Shown: piece by piece, positions 45,050 through 53,339 of the stretch
How positions within the stretch are numbered: the stretch's first letter is position 1
Layout: every line of letters begins with the position of its first letter
Source: Candidatus Poribacteria bacterium
GTDB taxonomy: Bacteria > Poribacteria > WGA-4E > JAJDTR01
Length of the DNA: 64,000 nt
Direction of reading: 5' to 3'
Assembly (NCBI GenBank): GCA_028820655.1
Contig: JAPPIK010000025.1
Coordinates: forward strand, 1 to 64,000
Notes under the pieces: model-generated
Seen by the model: the letters and a program-made list of their open reading frames with translations, nothing else
The model's database searches: none
What the model was told of the DNA's origin: nothing
Position numbers and translations under genes: made by a program

Positions 45050-45679
45050 ATGGAAACGGTCACCCCAACACCGGAGTCCCAACCCGCTACCGGGAAGGGA
45101 CGAATCCTAATCATTGATAATGATCCGGAGAGGGCGAATTCGTTGATATGTATCCTAGAAAAAAGTCGTTACAAAGTCGCCGCGCCCGTGCGTCTACAGG
45201 ATGGTGTGGCTAAGCAGGTTGCGCTGGTTAAGCCAGATATCATACTAATTGGTGTTGATTTTCCCGGGCACGCGGTGCTTAGTTGGGTCGCGTCCCTCCA
45301 TGAAAGTTATCCATGCCCGATAGTAATGTTTTCGAGAGATGAGCGATCAGGGACGATTCAGGCAGCAACGCGCGCCGGTGTGTCCGCGTATGCTGTCGGT
45401 GAACTTACCGGTGTCCGGGTTAAAACCATCATCGAATCAGCTGTTGCCCGATTTCAAGAATTCCAAGCGTTGCAGCAGGAACTTAAACAGACAAAGACGA
45501 ACCTTGCCGAACGTAAAATCATTGAACGCGCAAAGGAATTGATCGCACAACAACGCGGCTGTAGCGAATCACAAGCGTATCAAATATTGCGTAAGATGGC
45601 GATGAATCGCAGAAAACGGCTCGCGGAAGTCTCAAAAGACGTGCTATCCGTTGCAGATATATTGACGAGCGATTTATAG
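45050..45679 (+). CDS. nasT: ANTAR-domain response regulator (NasT-like antiterminator)
   Basis: 209 residues. A receiver-like domain (about 17-140) carries 'RILIIDNDPERANSL' and the probable phospho-acceptor Asp in 'DIILIGVDFPGH'. A coiled linker ('FQALQQELKQTKTNLAERK') leads to a C-terminal ANTAR RNA-binding domain: 'IIERAKELIAQQRGCSESQA' and then 'LRKMAMNRRKRLAEVSKDV'. ANTAR proteins bind paired hexaloop hairpins and prevent formation of a terminator. It lies 260 bases upstream of nirA with such a leader between. The nitrate sensor NasS that usually partners NasT is not seen nearby. Confidence 0.88.
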   Translation: METVTPTPESQPATGKGRILIIDNDPERANSLICILEKSRYKVAAPVRLQDGVAKQVALVKPDIILIGVDFPGHAVLSWVASLHESYPCPIVMFSRDERSGTIQAATRAGVSAYAVGELTGVRVKTIIESAVARFQEFQALQQELKQTKTNLAERKIIERAKELIAQQRGCSESQAYQILRKMAMNRRKRLAEVSKDVLSVADILTSDL

Positions 45680-45705
45680 AGAAAATATTCGTCTCCACTA
45701 CAAAA

Positions 45706-45736
45706 GTGCGTTTGTTCAAGGGTGAACAGGGCGCAC
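45706..45736 (+). ncRNA. ANTAR-type hexaloop hairpin in the nirA leader
   Basis: A hairpin with inner stem TGTTC (45713-45717) / GAACA (45724-45728) closes a six-base loop AAGGGT (45718-45723). Position 1 is A and position 4 is G, the known ANTAR hexaloop requirement. An outer stem GTGCG (45706-45710) / CGCAC (45732-45736) extends it. A second stem ATCAG/CTGAT with a five-base loop AATTG follows at 45739-45753. It is the best candidate for the second hairpin but does not fit the hexaloop rule exactly. Confidence 0.6.
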
Positions 45737-45844
45737 ACATCAGAATTGCTGATTTTGCTCGGTAGGACTGGAGGAATCTATGCCACTGGGCACACGATGT
45801 AGATAAAAACAACACCCAACCAACGGTGGTTTGGGACCGGACAT

Positions 45845-45891
45845 AGGCGTCTATCTGGCTGAGTTTATACTCGCCGGTAGACGCCTTTTTT
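45845..45891 (+). terminator. Intrinsic terminator (attenuator) upstream of nirA
   Basis: A 9-bp stem AGGCGTCTA (45845-45853) / TAGACGCCT (45878-45886) with an inner extension is followed by six T, about 50 bases before the nirA start. Its place between an ANTAR regulator and nitrate genes suggests conditional readthrough rather than gene-end termination. Confidence 0.85.
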
Positions 45892-45939
45892 ATTGCCGCC
45901 TAACCCGATAATCTGCCTGATTCCGAAGGAGATTCAAAA

Positions 45940-47529
45940 GTGAACCAATCAAAAAAGAAAGCCATATCTACAAGCCGAATTATGCGTTCAACGCCGAATC
46001 TGAAAAGCGCAACGGTTGCCAAAGAAAGGAAACCAAAGATAAATGCCGCGGAGCTCCTAAAGCGCGAAAAAAATGGGCTGGAGGTAATCAACGACATTCC
46101 AAACTATATTCGGGACGGTTGGGAATCCATTCCACCGAACGAGCGTGACCGGCTGAAGTGGGTAGGTGTCTTTTATCGAAAGCAAACCCCCGGAGCATTT
46201 ATGATGCGTCTCCGCATGTCCAGCGGTTTTAGCAACGCCGAGCAGTTCCGCGCTATTGCCGAAATCAGTGACGCACACGGACCGGGATTCGTGGATCTTA
46301 CGACGCGTCAGCAGGTTCAGTTCCGAGGTTTCGCAATCGAGAATGTCCAACACATTTGGAACCGGCTTGAACGGGTCGACTTAAGCTCACTCCAAACCGG
46401 TTTTGACAACATTCGCGGTGTGATTGGATGTCCGGTTGCCGGATTGACGCCGAACGAACTCTTTGATGCTTCTCATGTTGGCAGGGAATTCACAAAACTC
46501 GTCGTCGGCAACAAGGAATTTACCGATATACCGCGCAAGTTTAATGTCGGCATCACGGGGTGTATGGATAACTGTACCCATACAGCCTCACAGGACATTG
46601 CACTCACGCCTGCGGTAAAAGAGATTGACGGTCAAGATACAAGCGGCTTTAACGTCGCGGTCGGCGGAAAGATGGGTTCCGGCGGCTATACCGTCGCGCA
46701 ACCACTTGATGTGTTTGTTATCCCCGAAGAGGCTGCGGTCTTGTGCGCGGACATTACGCGAATCTTTCGGGATCACGGACCTCGGACAGCTCGGAATAAA
46801 TCACGTCTCGCTTTTCTGATTGCCGATTGGGGTATAGAGAAATTCCGAAGAGAATTAGAAAGGCGTCGGCATAGCAAACAGCCGCTCCTGACTGCCGGGA
46901 AAGATATGCGCGGTAAGAACAAGACCGACCACACCGGTATCTTCTCTCAGAAAGAGCCACAGCTCAACTACGTTGGTCTTGTTGTGCCTGTCGGACGTAT
47001 CACGACCGCGCAACTTTTGGAAGTGGCCCGACTCGCGGATGAATACGGGAACGGCGATATTCGCCTCACTCAAGGACAGAATCTGATTATCACTAACGTG
47101 CCGGACAAAAAGATTGGCGACATAACCGCCGAACCGCTCCTGCAGGAACTCCGCTATGATCCTTCGGAGATCATGCGCGGGACGGTGAGCTGCACCGGGA
47201 TCGACTACTGCCACTTCTCGCTTATTGAAACGAAAGAGCGCGCGATGGAAGCAATACGGCATTTGGAAGCGAAACTCGGCAATACCAAACCGCTGACGGT
47301 GCATTGGTCTGGATGTCCGAATGGGTGCGGCAACCATGCCGCCGCAGATATTGGACTCCTTGGCAAGAAGATCAAGATTGATGGCGTCGTTACCGATGCG
47401 GTGGACGTATTTTTCAAGGGAAATGCCGGGGCAAACCCTAAAATCGCCCCAAAGTTATTGGAAAACGTACCTTGCGATGATTTGCCGCTAGTGCTTGAGG
47501 GACTCGTACCATATCTCTCACGGAGGTAG
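45940..47529 (+). CDS. nirA: Ferredoxin-nitrite reductase (sirohaem, [4Fe-4S])
   Basis: 529 residues from a GTG with GGAGA upstream. It has two nitrite/sulfite reductase ferredoxin-like half domains ('MMRLRMSSGF' near 87 and 'YVGLVVPVGRITTAQL' near 346). The cofactor cysteines lie in 'SCTGIDYCHFS' and 'HWSGCPNGCGNHAAADIG'. It reduces nitrite to ammonium with six electrons from ferredoxin, in the cytoplasm. Sulfite reductase is the main alternative, but linkage to a nitrate transporter and nitrate reductase favours nitrite. Sirohaem would come from cobA-hemD and the precorrin-2 dehydrogenase at 11.4-19 kb. Confidence 0.93.
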   Translation: MNQSKKKAISTSRIMRSTPNLKSATVAKERKPKINAAELLKREKNGLEVINDIPNYIRDGWESIPPNERDRLKWVGVFYRKQTPGAFMMRLRMSSGFSNAEQFRAIAEISDAHGPGFVDLTTRQQVQFRGFAIENVQHIWNRLERVDLSSLQTGFDNIRGVIGCPVAGLTPNELFDASHVGREFTKLVVGNKEFTDIPRKFNVGITGCMDNCTHTASQDIALTPAVKEIDGQDTSGFNVAVGGKMGSGGYTVAQPLDVFVIPEEAAVLCADITRIFRDHGPRTARNKSRLAFLIADWGIEKFRRELERRRHSKQPLLTAGKDMRGKNKTDHTGIFSQKEPQLNYVGLVVPVGRITTAQLLEVARLADEYGNGDIRLTQGQNLIITNVPDKKIGDITAEPLLQELRYDPSEIMRGTVSCTGIDYCHFSLIETKERAMEAIRHLEAKLGNTKPLTVHWSGCPNGCGNHAAADIGLLGKKIKIDGVVTDAVDVFFKGNAGANPKIAPKLLENVPCDDLPLVLEGLVPYLSRR

Positions 47530-48098
47530 GGCGGTTTTCCCTCTCCCGGTGAAGCGTGTCTTAGCTCGACTTTGTACATTTAAACGGTTTATCAGACAGT
47601 GGCAATCAATCGTTGGAGAAAAGTGTAAGAGATTTTAACCATCTGGTCTTTTCGGTTGACCAGTGAAAAAGTCGTTGGCGGTTTCCAGTACGATCACAGC
47701 GGGGCAAGATGCCCCGCCTACGGGTTTGGCGTTGTACGGCTTTCCGTACAGTCCATCCGTTGTACTTTTGTACAAAGTCGAGCTTAGTCGTCCTTACGTC
47801 TACAAAAAAATTAACGTAACTGTTTAGTCCATCGGTCTGGATTTGTCAATCCAGACCGAGTGGCCAAGGAACGCGCCGAGTAAAGAAGCGCAATGCTAAT
47901 CCCGATGATTCGGGGCTTACAAACGCACGCCGGACGTGCAATGAATAGGATTTCTATCGCACTCCCTATTCAGTCGCTTGATTACTACTACAAACTTGAG
48001 AGTGAACTAAACAGTTACAAATTAGCATTCATTATCGGAAAGGGAGGTTTCGACTTGAGAATAGACACAAACGGCTATTCAAAAAGTCGGAGAAGATT
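47530..48098. repeat. Intergenic region between nirA and the nitrate transporter
   Basis: It contains a 'GGGGCAAGATGCCCCGCC' hairpin at about 47701-47719, two 'TCGAGCT(T/A)AG' words in opposite orientation (about 47565 and 47780), and MITE-like copy 3 (47816-48018). GGAGAAG at about 48088 is the ribosome-binding site of the transporter. No terminator with a T-run is seen. Confidence 0.5.
47816..48018. mobile_element. MITE-like element, copy 3
   Basis: It is bounded by perfect 12-bp inverted repeats GTAACTGTTTAG (47816-47827) and CTAAACAGTTAC (48007-48018). The internal hairpin GGTCTGGATT/AATCCAGACC is at 47834-47857, followed by 'CGAGTGG' and 'CGCCGAGTAAAGAAGC'. A copy of the 'TTCTATCGCACTCCC...CGCTTGATT' repeat lies inside at about 47951-47982, which makes this copy longer (203 bases). 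Confidence 0.7.
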
Positions 48099-49448
48099 AT
48101 GGACATCAAAAATAAAGCAACACGGATTAGGTTATTTAGCTCAAAAACGATCCAGATGCGAACTTTTCATACCACATGGTTTGCGTTCTTTTTAGCCTTT
48201 TTCGGGTGGTTCGGCATAGCCCCGCTTATGGCAATTGTCCGCGAAGACCTGATGTTAACAAAAGCGCAGATTGGTAATACGATTATCGCTTCCGTCGCGA
48301 TTACGGTGTTGGTTCGCATCTTAATCGGACCGCTCTGCGACAAAATCGGTTCCCGAAAGGCGTATACGTGGCTTCTGATTCTCGGTTCACTTCCGGTCAT
48401 GGGTATCGGGCTTGCCCAAAATTATGAGACATTTCTGCTTTTTCGATTGGCGATTGGTGCAATCGGCGCCTCGTTCGTTATCACGCAATATCATACGTCG
48501 GTGATGTTCGCACCCAATTGTGTCGGTACAGCGAATGCGACAACGGCAGGATGGGGCAATCTCGGCGGCGGTGTTACGCAGATGGTGATGCCTCTCATCT
48601 TTACCGTCATTCTCAGCTTCGGTGTAGACAAATTTGTCGGATGGCGGCTGGCAATGATTGTTCCCGGAATTGCCTTATTTATCACCGGTTTTGCGTATTA
48701 CTTCCTTACGCAAGATGCACCGGATGGAAACTATAAAGAACTTCGAGAACGAGGGGAGCTTGAACCTGCGAAAGGTAAGGGTATGGAGTCTTTTATGCTG
48801 GCGATTAAAGACTACCGCGTCTGGGTGCTTTTCGTCATTTACGCCGCCTGTTTCGGGGTGGAATTGACCATTAACAATGTCGCTGCGCTCTACTATCATG
48901 ACCAATTCCAGTTGGATGTCAAGACCGCAGGTCTAATCGCCGGATTATTCGGTCTGATGAATATCTTTGCGCGCACCGTCGGTGGCTTTTTCTCCGATTT
49001 CTTTGCGAAAAAGATGGGGCTCCGTGGGCGCGTCATGTTCCTTTTCATCGTCCTGTTCGGTGAGGGTATCATGCTGATGCTATTCTCGCAGATGGCAGTG
49101 CTCGCGCTTGCTGTTGGAACGATGATTGTCTTCAGTCTCTTTGTGCAGATGTCCGAAGGCGCGACGTATGGAATTGTTCCGTTTATCAATAGAAAAGCGT
49201 TGGGGGCTGTCGCCGGTATCGTCGGTGCGGGTGGAAACGCTGGCGCTGTTGCAGCCGGTTTCCTGTTCCGGTCCGAAAGTATCTCAATACAGCAAGGTTT
49301 GCTGTATCTCGGCGTAATGGTTGCGGTTGCCTCGGTTGCCACGGCGTTGGTGCGATTCTCGCCGGCAGTCCAAGTCGCGGAGAAGAAGGCGTTTGATGCG
49401 GCACTCGCGGAGAGACAGCGCCTGAAAGTCGAAGGAGCTTTGTCCTAA
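48099..49448 (+). CDS. narK: NarK/NasA-type nitrate/nitrite transporter (MFS)
   Basis: 449 residues, twelve predicted membrane segments. It carries nitrate/nitrite porter features: 'TTWFAFFLAFFGWFGIAPLM' in helix 1, 'RILIGPLCDKIGSRKAYTW', and the glycine-rich nitrate signatures 'GNLGGGVTQMVMP' and 'GIVGAGGNAGAVAAGFLF'. It imports nitrate, perhaps with nitrite exchange, for the assimilatory enzymes encoded on either side. It is on the same strand as nirA and the nitrate reductase gene. Confidence 0.93.
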   Translation: MDIKNKATRIRLFSSKTIQMRTFHTTWFAFFLAFFGWFGIAPLMAIVREDLMLTKAQIGNTIIASVAITVLVRILIGPLCDKIGSRKAYTWLLILGSLPVMGIGLAQNYETFLLFRLAIGAIGASFVITQYHTSVMFAPNCVGTANATTAGWGNLGGGVTQMVMPLIFTVILSFGVDKFVGWRLAMIVPGIALFITGFAYYFLTQDAPDGNYKELRERGELEPAKGKGMESFMLAIKDYRVWVLFVIYAACFGVELTINNVAALYYHDQFQLDVKTAGLIAGLFGLMNIFARTVGGFFSDFFAKKMGLRGRVMFLFIVLFGEGIMLMLFSQMAVLALAVGTMIVFSLFVQMSEGATYGIVPFINRKALGAVAGIVGAGGNAGAVAAGFLFRSESISIQQGLLYLGVMVAVASVATALVRFSPAVQVAEKKAFDAALAERQRLKVEGALS

Positions 49449-49573
49449 TTGTAACATACACCCCTGTCTGGCCGGCGCGATCCGGCGATTGGATAGTGAA
49501 TACGATTAGCTATCGCCTTAAAATGTCTGACGCAGTCGTTATTCGCTCCTTTGATCGCTCGCTTGATCGCATA

Positions 49574-49635
49574 TGGGGCTTTTAAAGGCTGGTGCGCAGT
49601 GCACACCCTACAACTGTACTTTTCGAACAAGCTCT
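49574..49635. repeat. Repeat pair member (also at 54764-54825)
   Basis: 'TGGGGCTTTTAAA' followed by a GGTGCGCAGTGC(A/G)CACC hairpin, 'CTACAA.TGTACTTTTC' and 'AACAAGCTCT'. The two copies are 62 bases and differ at a handful of positions. Both are preceded by a 'CTCGCTTGATC' repeat, so the two families form a compound element. Confidence 0.75.
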
Positions 49636-49708
49636 GAACGAGGCAGTTTCCTTGTTCCGGTCCTACAAATGATTTATAAGATAAATTGTATTAGACACGG
49701 AGTAGCCA

Positions 49709-51823
49709 GTGGAGAATTCAACAGGTAAAGCGGTGTGCCCTTATTGCGGGGTCGGTTGCGTGGTTCGTGCGACCGTCCGCGATAACAAAATTACAAGGAT
49801 CTCGACGGACGACGATGTCGCTCCAAATTACGGAATGCTCTGTCCAAAAGGCGCACATCTCAAACAGGTTTTTCAAAACCATGACGGAAGGCTTGCATAT
49901 CCCATGATTCGCGACCGTCGGGGTGAACCCCCTCGCGAAGTCTCGTGGGACGAGGCTGTCGCTTTCACAGCGAATCGGCTTCTCGAGATTCAATTGGAGC
50001 ACGGTAAAGATTCTATTGCCTTCTACGGCTCCGGACAGTTGGATACGGAGGCTTCCTACGTGTTCAATAAATTATTCAAAGGCTTCCTCCGTACAAATAA
50101 TGTGGACACGAATAGCCGGCTCTGTATGTCCTCTGCCGTGGCTGGTTACATGCAGGCGTTCGGTTCAGACGGACCACCGACTTGCTATGACGATATCCAG
50201 CACGCCGATATCTTTCTAATTATCGGTGCAAATATGGCGGAAAACCACCCTGTCCTCTTTCAGATGATTCGGAAACAGCGAATACTTGCGCCAAATACAC
50301 GGATTATCACCGTAGATCCACGCCGCACGAAAACGGCAGATTTCTCGGATATCCATGTACCGCTCGCGCCCGGAAGCGATGTTGCTTTTCTACAGCTCAT
50401 TGCGAAACGCCTCCTGGCGGTAGGACGGATTGATAGACGTTTCGTAAAGAGGAACACCGAAAACTTTAGTGCCTACGAGAACCATTTGAATAGCCTGGGC
50501 GAAGATGCACTCCTCACTGCCAGTGATATTCACCCGGCGCGTATCGACGAGATTGTTGAATACCTTTCCGAGCCGAGTCGCTTGCTCAGTTTTTACTGCC
50601 AAGGCACCAATCAGAGCACGAGCGGCGTTGACAAAAATGCCGCGCTCATCAACCTGCATCTTCAATTGGGAGAGGTTGGCATAAGAGGTGCCGGTCCGTT
50701 TTCGCTGACAGGGCAACCGAATGCGATGGGCGGCAGAGAAGTCGGTTATTTGTCACACCAGTTGCCCGGTTACCGCGTCGTCACCAATGATACGCATCGT
50801 GCTTATCTGGAGGGTGCGTGGCGTATCCCGCCGGACAGCATCGACCCGGAACCCGGTTTAACGGCGGTGCCGATGTTCGAGGCGGCAGCCGAGAGGGCAG
50901 TTCGTGCGCTCTGGATCGCCTGCACGAACCCCGCGGTTAGCATGCCCGATGTAAAGGTATCGCAAGAAGGTTTGCGCCGCGCCGATTTGGTGATTGTGCA
51001 AGATTGCTACTACCCGACGGAAACCACCGAATACGCGGACGTGTTGCTTCCCGCGGCGCAGTGGGGTGAAAAGCAAGGCACCATGACAAATAGCGAACGA
51101 CTCGTTGTCCGAAGCGATCGGTTCCTCGTCCCTCCCGGCGATGCGAAACCGGATTGGTGGATATTCACACAGGTCGCGAGAGCGATGGGTTTCAAACTGA
51201 ATTTTGATTTCTATACTGCCGAGGAGGTATGGGATGAATATCGACTTTTGACAGCGGGCACACGGTGCGATCAGATGGGGATGACGAATGAGCGTCTCGC
51301 GAAAACATCACTGCGTTGGCCCTGCCCTCACCCGCGGCATCCCGGTACCGATCGGCGGTACACACGCAGGAAGTTTTTCACCGAATCGGGGAAAGCACAA
51401 TTCAACACCCCAGTTTATCGACCACCCGATGAAGACACTAATGAGGAATTCCCGCTCGGTTTGACAACAGGACGTATCGCGAGTCAGTGGCATACCCGCA
51501 CCCGGACAGGTAAGGTGCCACAGCTTGTCCGTAAAGATCCGGATCCGTTTGTGGAAATCCATCCGGATGATGCGGTAGAAAACGACGTTCAAGACGGGGA
51601 GTGGATCTATCTTGTCGGGCGGCGTGGACGGTGCTATGCGCGGGCGCGTGTCACAGAAACGATTCGACGCGGATTGCTCTTTACACCGTTCCATTGGGGC
51701 GATCTCTTTCACGCCGAGACGAACGCGAATTATGTAACGAATCCGGCATTCGATCCGCTGTCTAAGCAGCCGGAGTTGAAATTCTGCGCCGTGCGGATTG
51801 AATCTGGTAATTCAGAGGTTTGA
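49709..51823 (+). CDS. narB: Assimilatory nitrate reductase catalytic subunit (molybdopterin)
   Basis: 704 residues, GTG start. The N-terminal [4Fe-4S] ligands are Cys10-x2-Cys13-x3-Cys17-x27-Cys45 ('CPYCGVGC', 'MLCPKGAH'). 'TNSRLCMSSAVAGYMQAFG' holds the molybdenum-ligand cysteine of the Nas/Nap clade. 'TGQPNAMGGREVGYL' and 'SQWHTRTRTGKVPQL' bind the bis-MGD cofactor. It reduces nitrate to nitrite in the cytoplasm; there is no Tat signal, so it is not NapA. The length fits the ferredoxin-dependent NarB type without extra C-terminal domains. Formate dehydrogenase is the main alternative, made unlikely by the neighbours. Confidence 0.92.
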   Translation: MENSTGKAVCPYCGVGCVVRATVRDNKITRISTDDDVAPNYGMLCPKGAHLKQVFQNHDGRLAYPMIRDRRGEPPREVSWDEAVAFTANRLLEIQLEHGKDSIAFYGSGQLDTEASYVFNKLFKGFLRTNNVDTNSRLCMSSAVAGYMQAFGSDGPPTCYDDIQHADIFLIIGANMAENHPVLFQMIRKQRILAPNTRIITVDPRRTKTADFSDIHVPLAPGSDVAFLQLIAKRLLAVGRIDRRFVKRNTENFSAYENHLNSLGEDALLTASDIHPARIDEIVEYLSEPSRLLSFYCQGTNQSTSGVDKNAALINLHLQLGEVGIRGAGPFSLTGQPNAMGGREVGYLSHQLPGYRVVTNDTHRAYLEGAWRIPPDSIDPEPGLTAVPMFEAAAERAVRALWIACTNPAVSMPDVKVSQEGLRRADLVIVQDCYYPTETTEYADVLLPAAQWGEKQGTMTNSERLVVRSDRFLVPPGDAKPDWWIFTQVARAMGFKLNFDFYTAEEVWDEYRLLTAGTRCDQMGMTNERLAKTSLRWPCPHPRHPGTDRRYTRRKFFTESGKAQFNTPVYRPPDEDTNEEFPLGLTTGRIASQWHTRTRTGKVPQLVRKDPDPFVEIHPDDAVENDVQDGEWIYLVGRRGRCYARARVTETIRRGLLFTPFHWGDLFHAETNANYVTNPAFDPLSKQPELKFCAVRIESGNSEV

Positions 51824-52327
51824 CGCAATTCCGGCGAGACTGAATAAATACCGGTTCGGTTAGGAAAACGAACCTACCACAGTATATAAATAATCGGATT
51901 CAGTAGTTAATTCCCTCCCGATCTTCTAGGTTCCTTCATTGAATCTCGCATCAACGCGCGCTCCTCGCAACTCCGGTTTGCCAGGATGAACGCCTTGTAT
52001 TGGGCGTTCGCAGCTTCGTGTCGATCTCGATAGAACGCGCCAAGATGGAGCGTATGTCTGGATTGTTCAGACGGCGTGTTGCAACTTCCCACCTCAAACC
52101 CGCTTCCAATAATCAGCACCATACTTCGGGCACAGTCCCTTCAGTTTCAAGCGCAGCCGCCGGAACACAGATGAAATAGCCATAATGCCTGTCCGCCCAA
52201 TCCTACGTGGGATGTAGAGGCTTCGCTGCATAGCGATTTCCCTGTTTGATCGGCTCTTGGGTTATGTTATAATAAAGTTTTGCATTCTAGGATTTTTGGT
52301 ACAGTCAATTAGGCTTTTGGAGCCCGC
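51824..52327. other. Intergenic region with a possible short minus-strand remnant
   Basis: A hairpin-like 'GGTTCGGTTAGGAAAACGAACC' element lies at about 51855-51876, the same style as GGTGCGGTT..AACCGCACC at 5124. A minus-strand frame at 51907-52122 reads 'LHLGAFYRDRHEAANAQY' and 'EERALMRDSM', which is protein-like but matches nothing I recognise. It may be a gene remnant. Nothing else is visible. Confidence 0.3.
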
Positions 52328-53239
52328 ATGTACGAAAAACTGGGCATCGTCACAAACATCTGGGCGAAGCGCATGGAGAGCGGCGATTCCTTCGAAGATC
52401 TCGCCTCGAAATTCGGCGAAAACGGGTTTCGTGAGATGGAGGTGCGCGACCACAACTATCTCCGCAACTCGAAATTTGGGGACATGATGCGGGAGATCGA
52501 GGCGGCGATGGACGCTTACACGGACGAAGGTTGGAAAGCAATCTGTGAAGCGTTGAGGCGGGGAACCAGTTGGAACGGACTCATAAAGGCGCACCACAAA
52601 TCACTGTTCGACAAGGCGAGCGAATTCGTGGGAAAGATGTCAGGTCTAACTCTGAGTTTCGCGGCGTCACACGTCTGGCTCGCAGAACCCGACGACCTCC
52701 ACGCCGATAACGCGAAAATCATCCGGGCGAAGAAATTCGCCTATCTACTCTGTCCGCACGCCGCTCGATTTCGTATTGTCGATGTCGAAACCGACGGTGA
52801 AATCGACACGGGGGTCGCAATAGCTAACGCGAAGCGGTACAAGTCGCTGCTGCCTTCGTATCCCATGGTTTTCGCCCTCGAGCATGGGCGTCAGTCAGCT
52901 ACGTGGACCTTGGAATTGGCACGGCACGGCGGTTGTCCGCTGATCTACGATCAGGCGAACACGTTCCGCTCTGATGGCACTGCCAGTAATCGACCGGAGG
53001 ATTTCTGGAGCACCGTGAGAAACGAAGATCTTGCCTCCGTTCACATTAAGCAAAGAACGGCGGACGGATTCTCAACACAGATAGCCGACGGATTTGTAGA
53101 CTTTAAATCAATCTCACAACACCTAACTAGACTCAGCTACAAGGGCGACCTCCTGATTGAAAATACCGCAACGGATCAGCCATTGGAGGATGCGCTTGTG
53201 AGTAGAGAATACCTTCTGAAATGCGAGATTGGTGCGTAA
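52328..53239 (+). CDS. Sugar phosphate isomerase/epimerase-like TIM-barrel protein
   Basis: 303 residues, AP-endonuclease-2/xylose-isomerase-like barrel. Visible features are an early 'KLGIVTNIWAKRM', Glu in 'VFALEHGRQS', 'LIYDQANTF', 'LASVHIKQRT' and a terminal 'LLIENTA'. The Glu/Asp/His/Glu order at strand ends suits divalent-metal binding. These enzymes act on sugars, inosose or related polyols, and the substrate is unknown. A lone gene: the M20 deacylase gene starts 100 bases downstream and could be co-transcribed. Confidence 0.75.
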   Translation: MYEKLGIVTNIWAKRMESGDSFEDLASKFGENGFREMEVRDHNYLRNSKFGDMMREIEAAMDAYTDEGWKAICEALRRGTSWNGLIKAHHKSLFDKASEFVGKMSGLTLSFAASHVWLAEPDDLHADNAKIIRAKKFAYLLCPHAARFRIVDVETDGEIDTGVAIANAKRYKSLLPSYPMVFALEHGRQSATWTLELARHGGCPLIYDQANTFRSDGTASNRPEDFWSTVRNEDLASVHIKQRTADGFSTQIADGFVDFKSISQHLTRLSYKGDLLIENTATDQPLEDALVSREYLLKCEIGA

Positions 53240-53339
53240 GGGGCCATGTTCGGAAGGAAGATTTTAGAATCAAATACGACGAGATTATGGAATTGTCAAC
53301 AGCGAATCGTATTCGATAAATGCAACTCGTGGACGGGTG

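Noticed and set aside
49709-51823. Formate dehydrogenase alternative for the molybdopterin oxidoreductase
   Set aside because: Adjacent nirA and nitrate transporter, and the length without extra domains, favour assimilatory nitrate reductase.
51907-52122. 71-codon minus-strand frame as a gene
   Set aside because: Some protein-like character, but no start context, no family and an apparent continuation upstream in other frames; kept only as a possible remnant.
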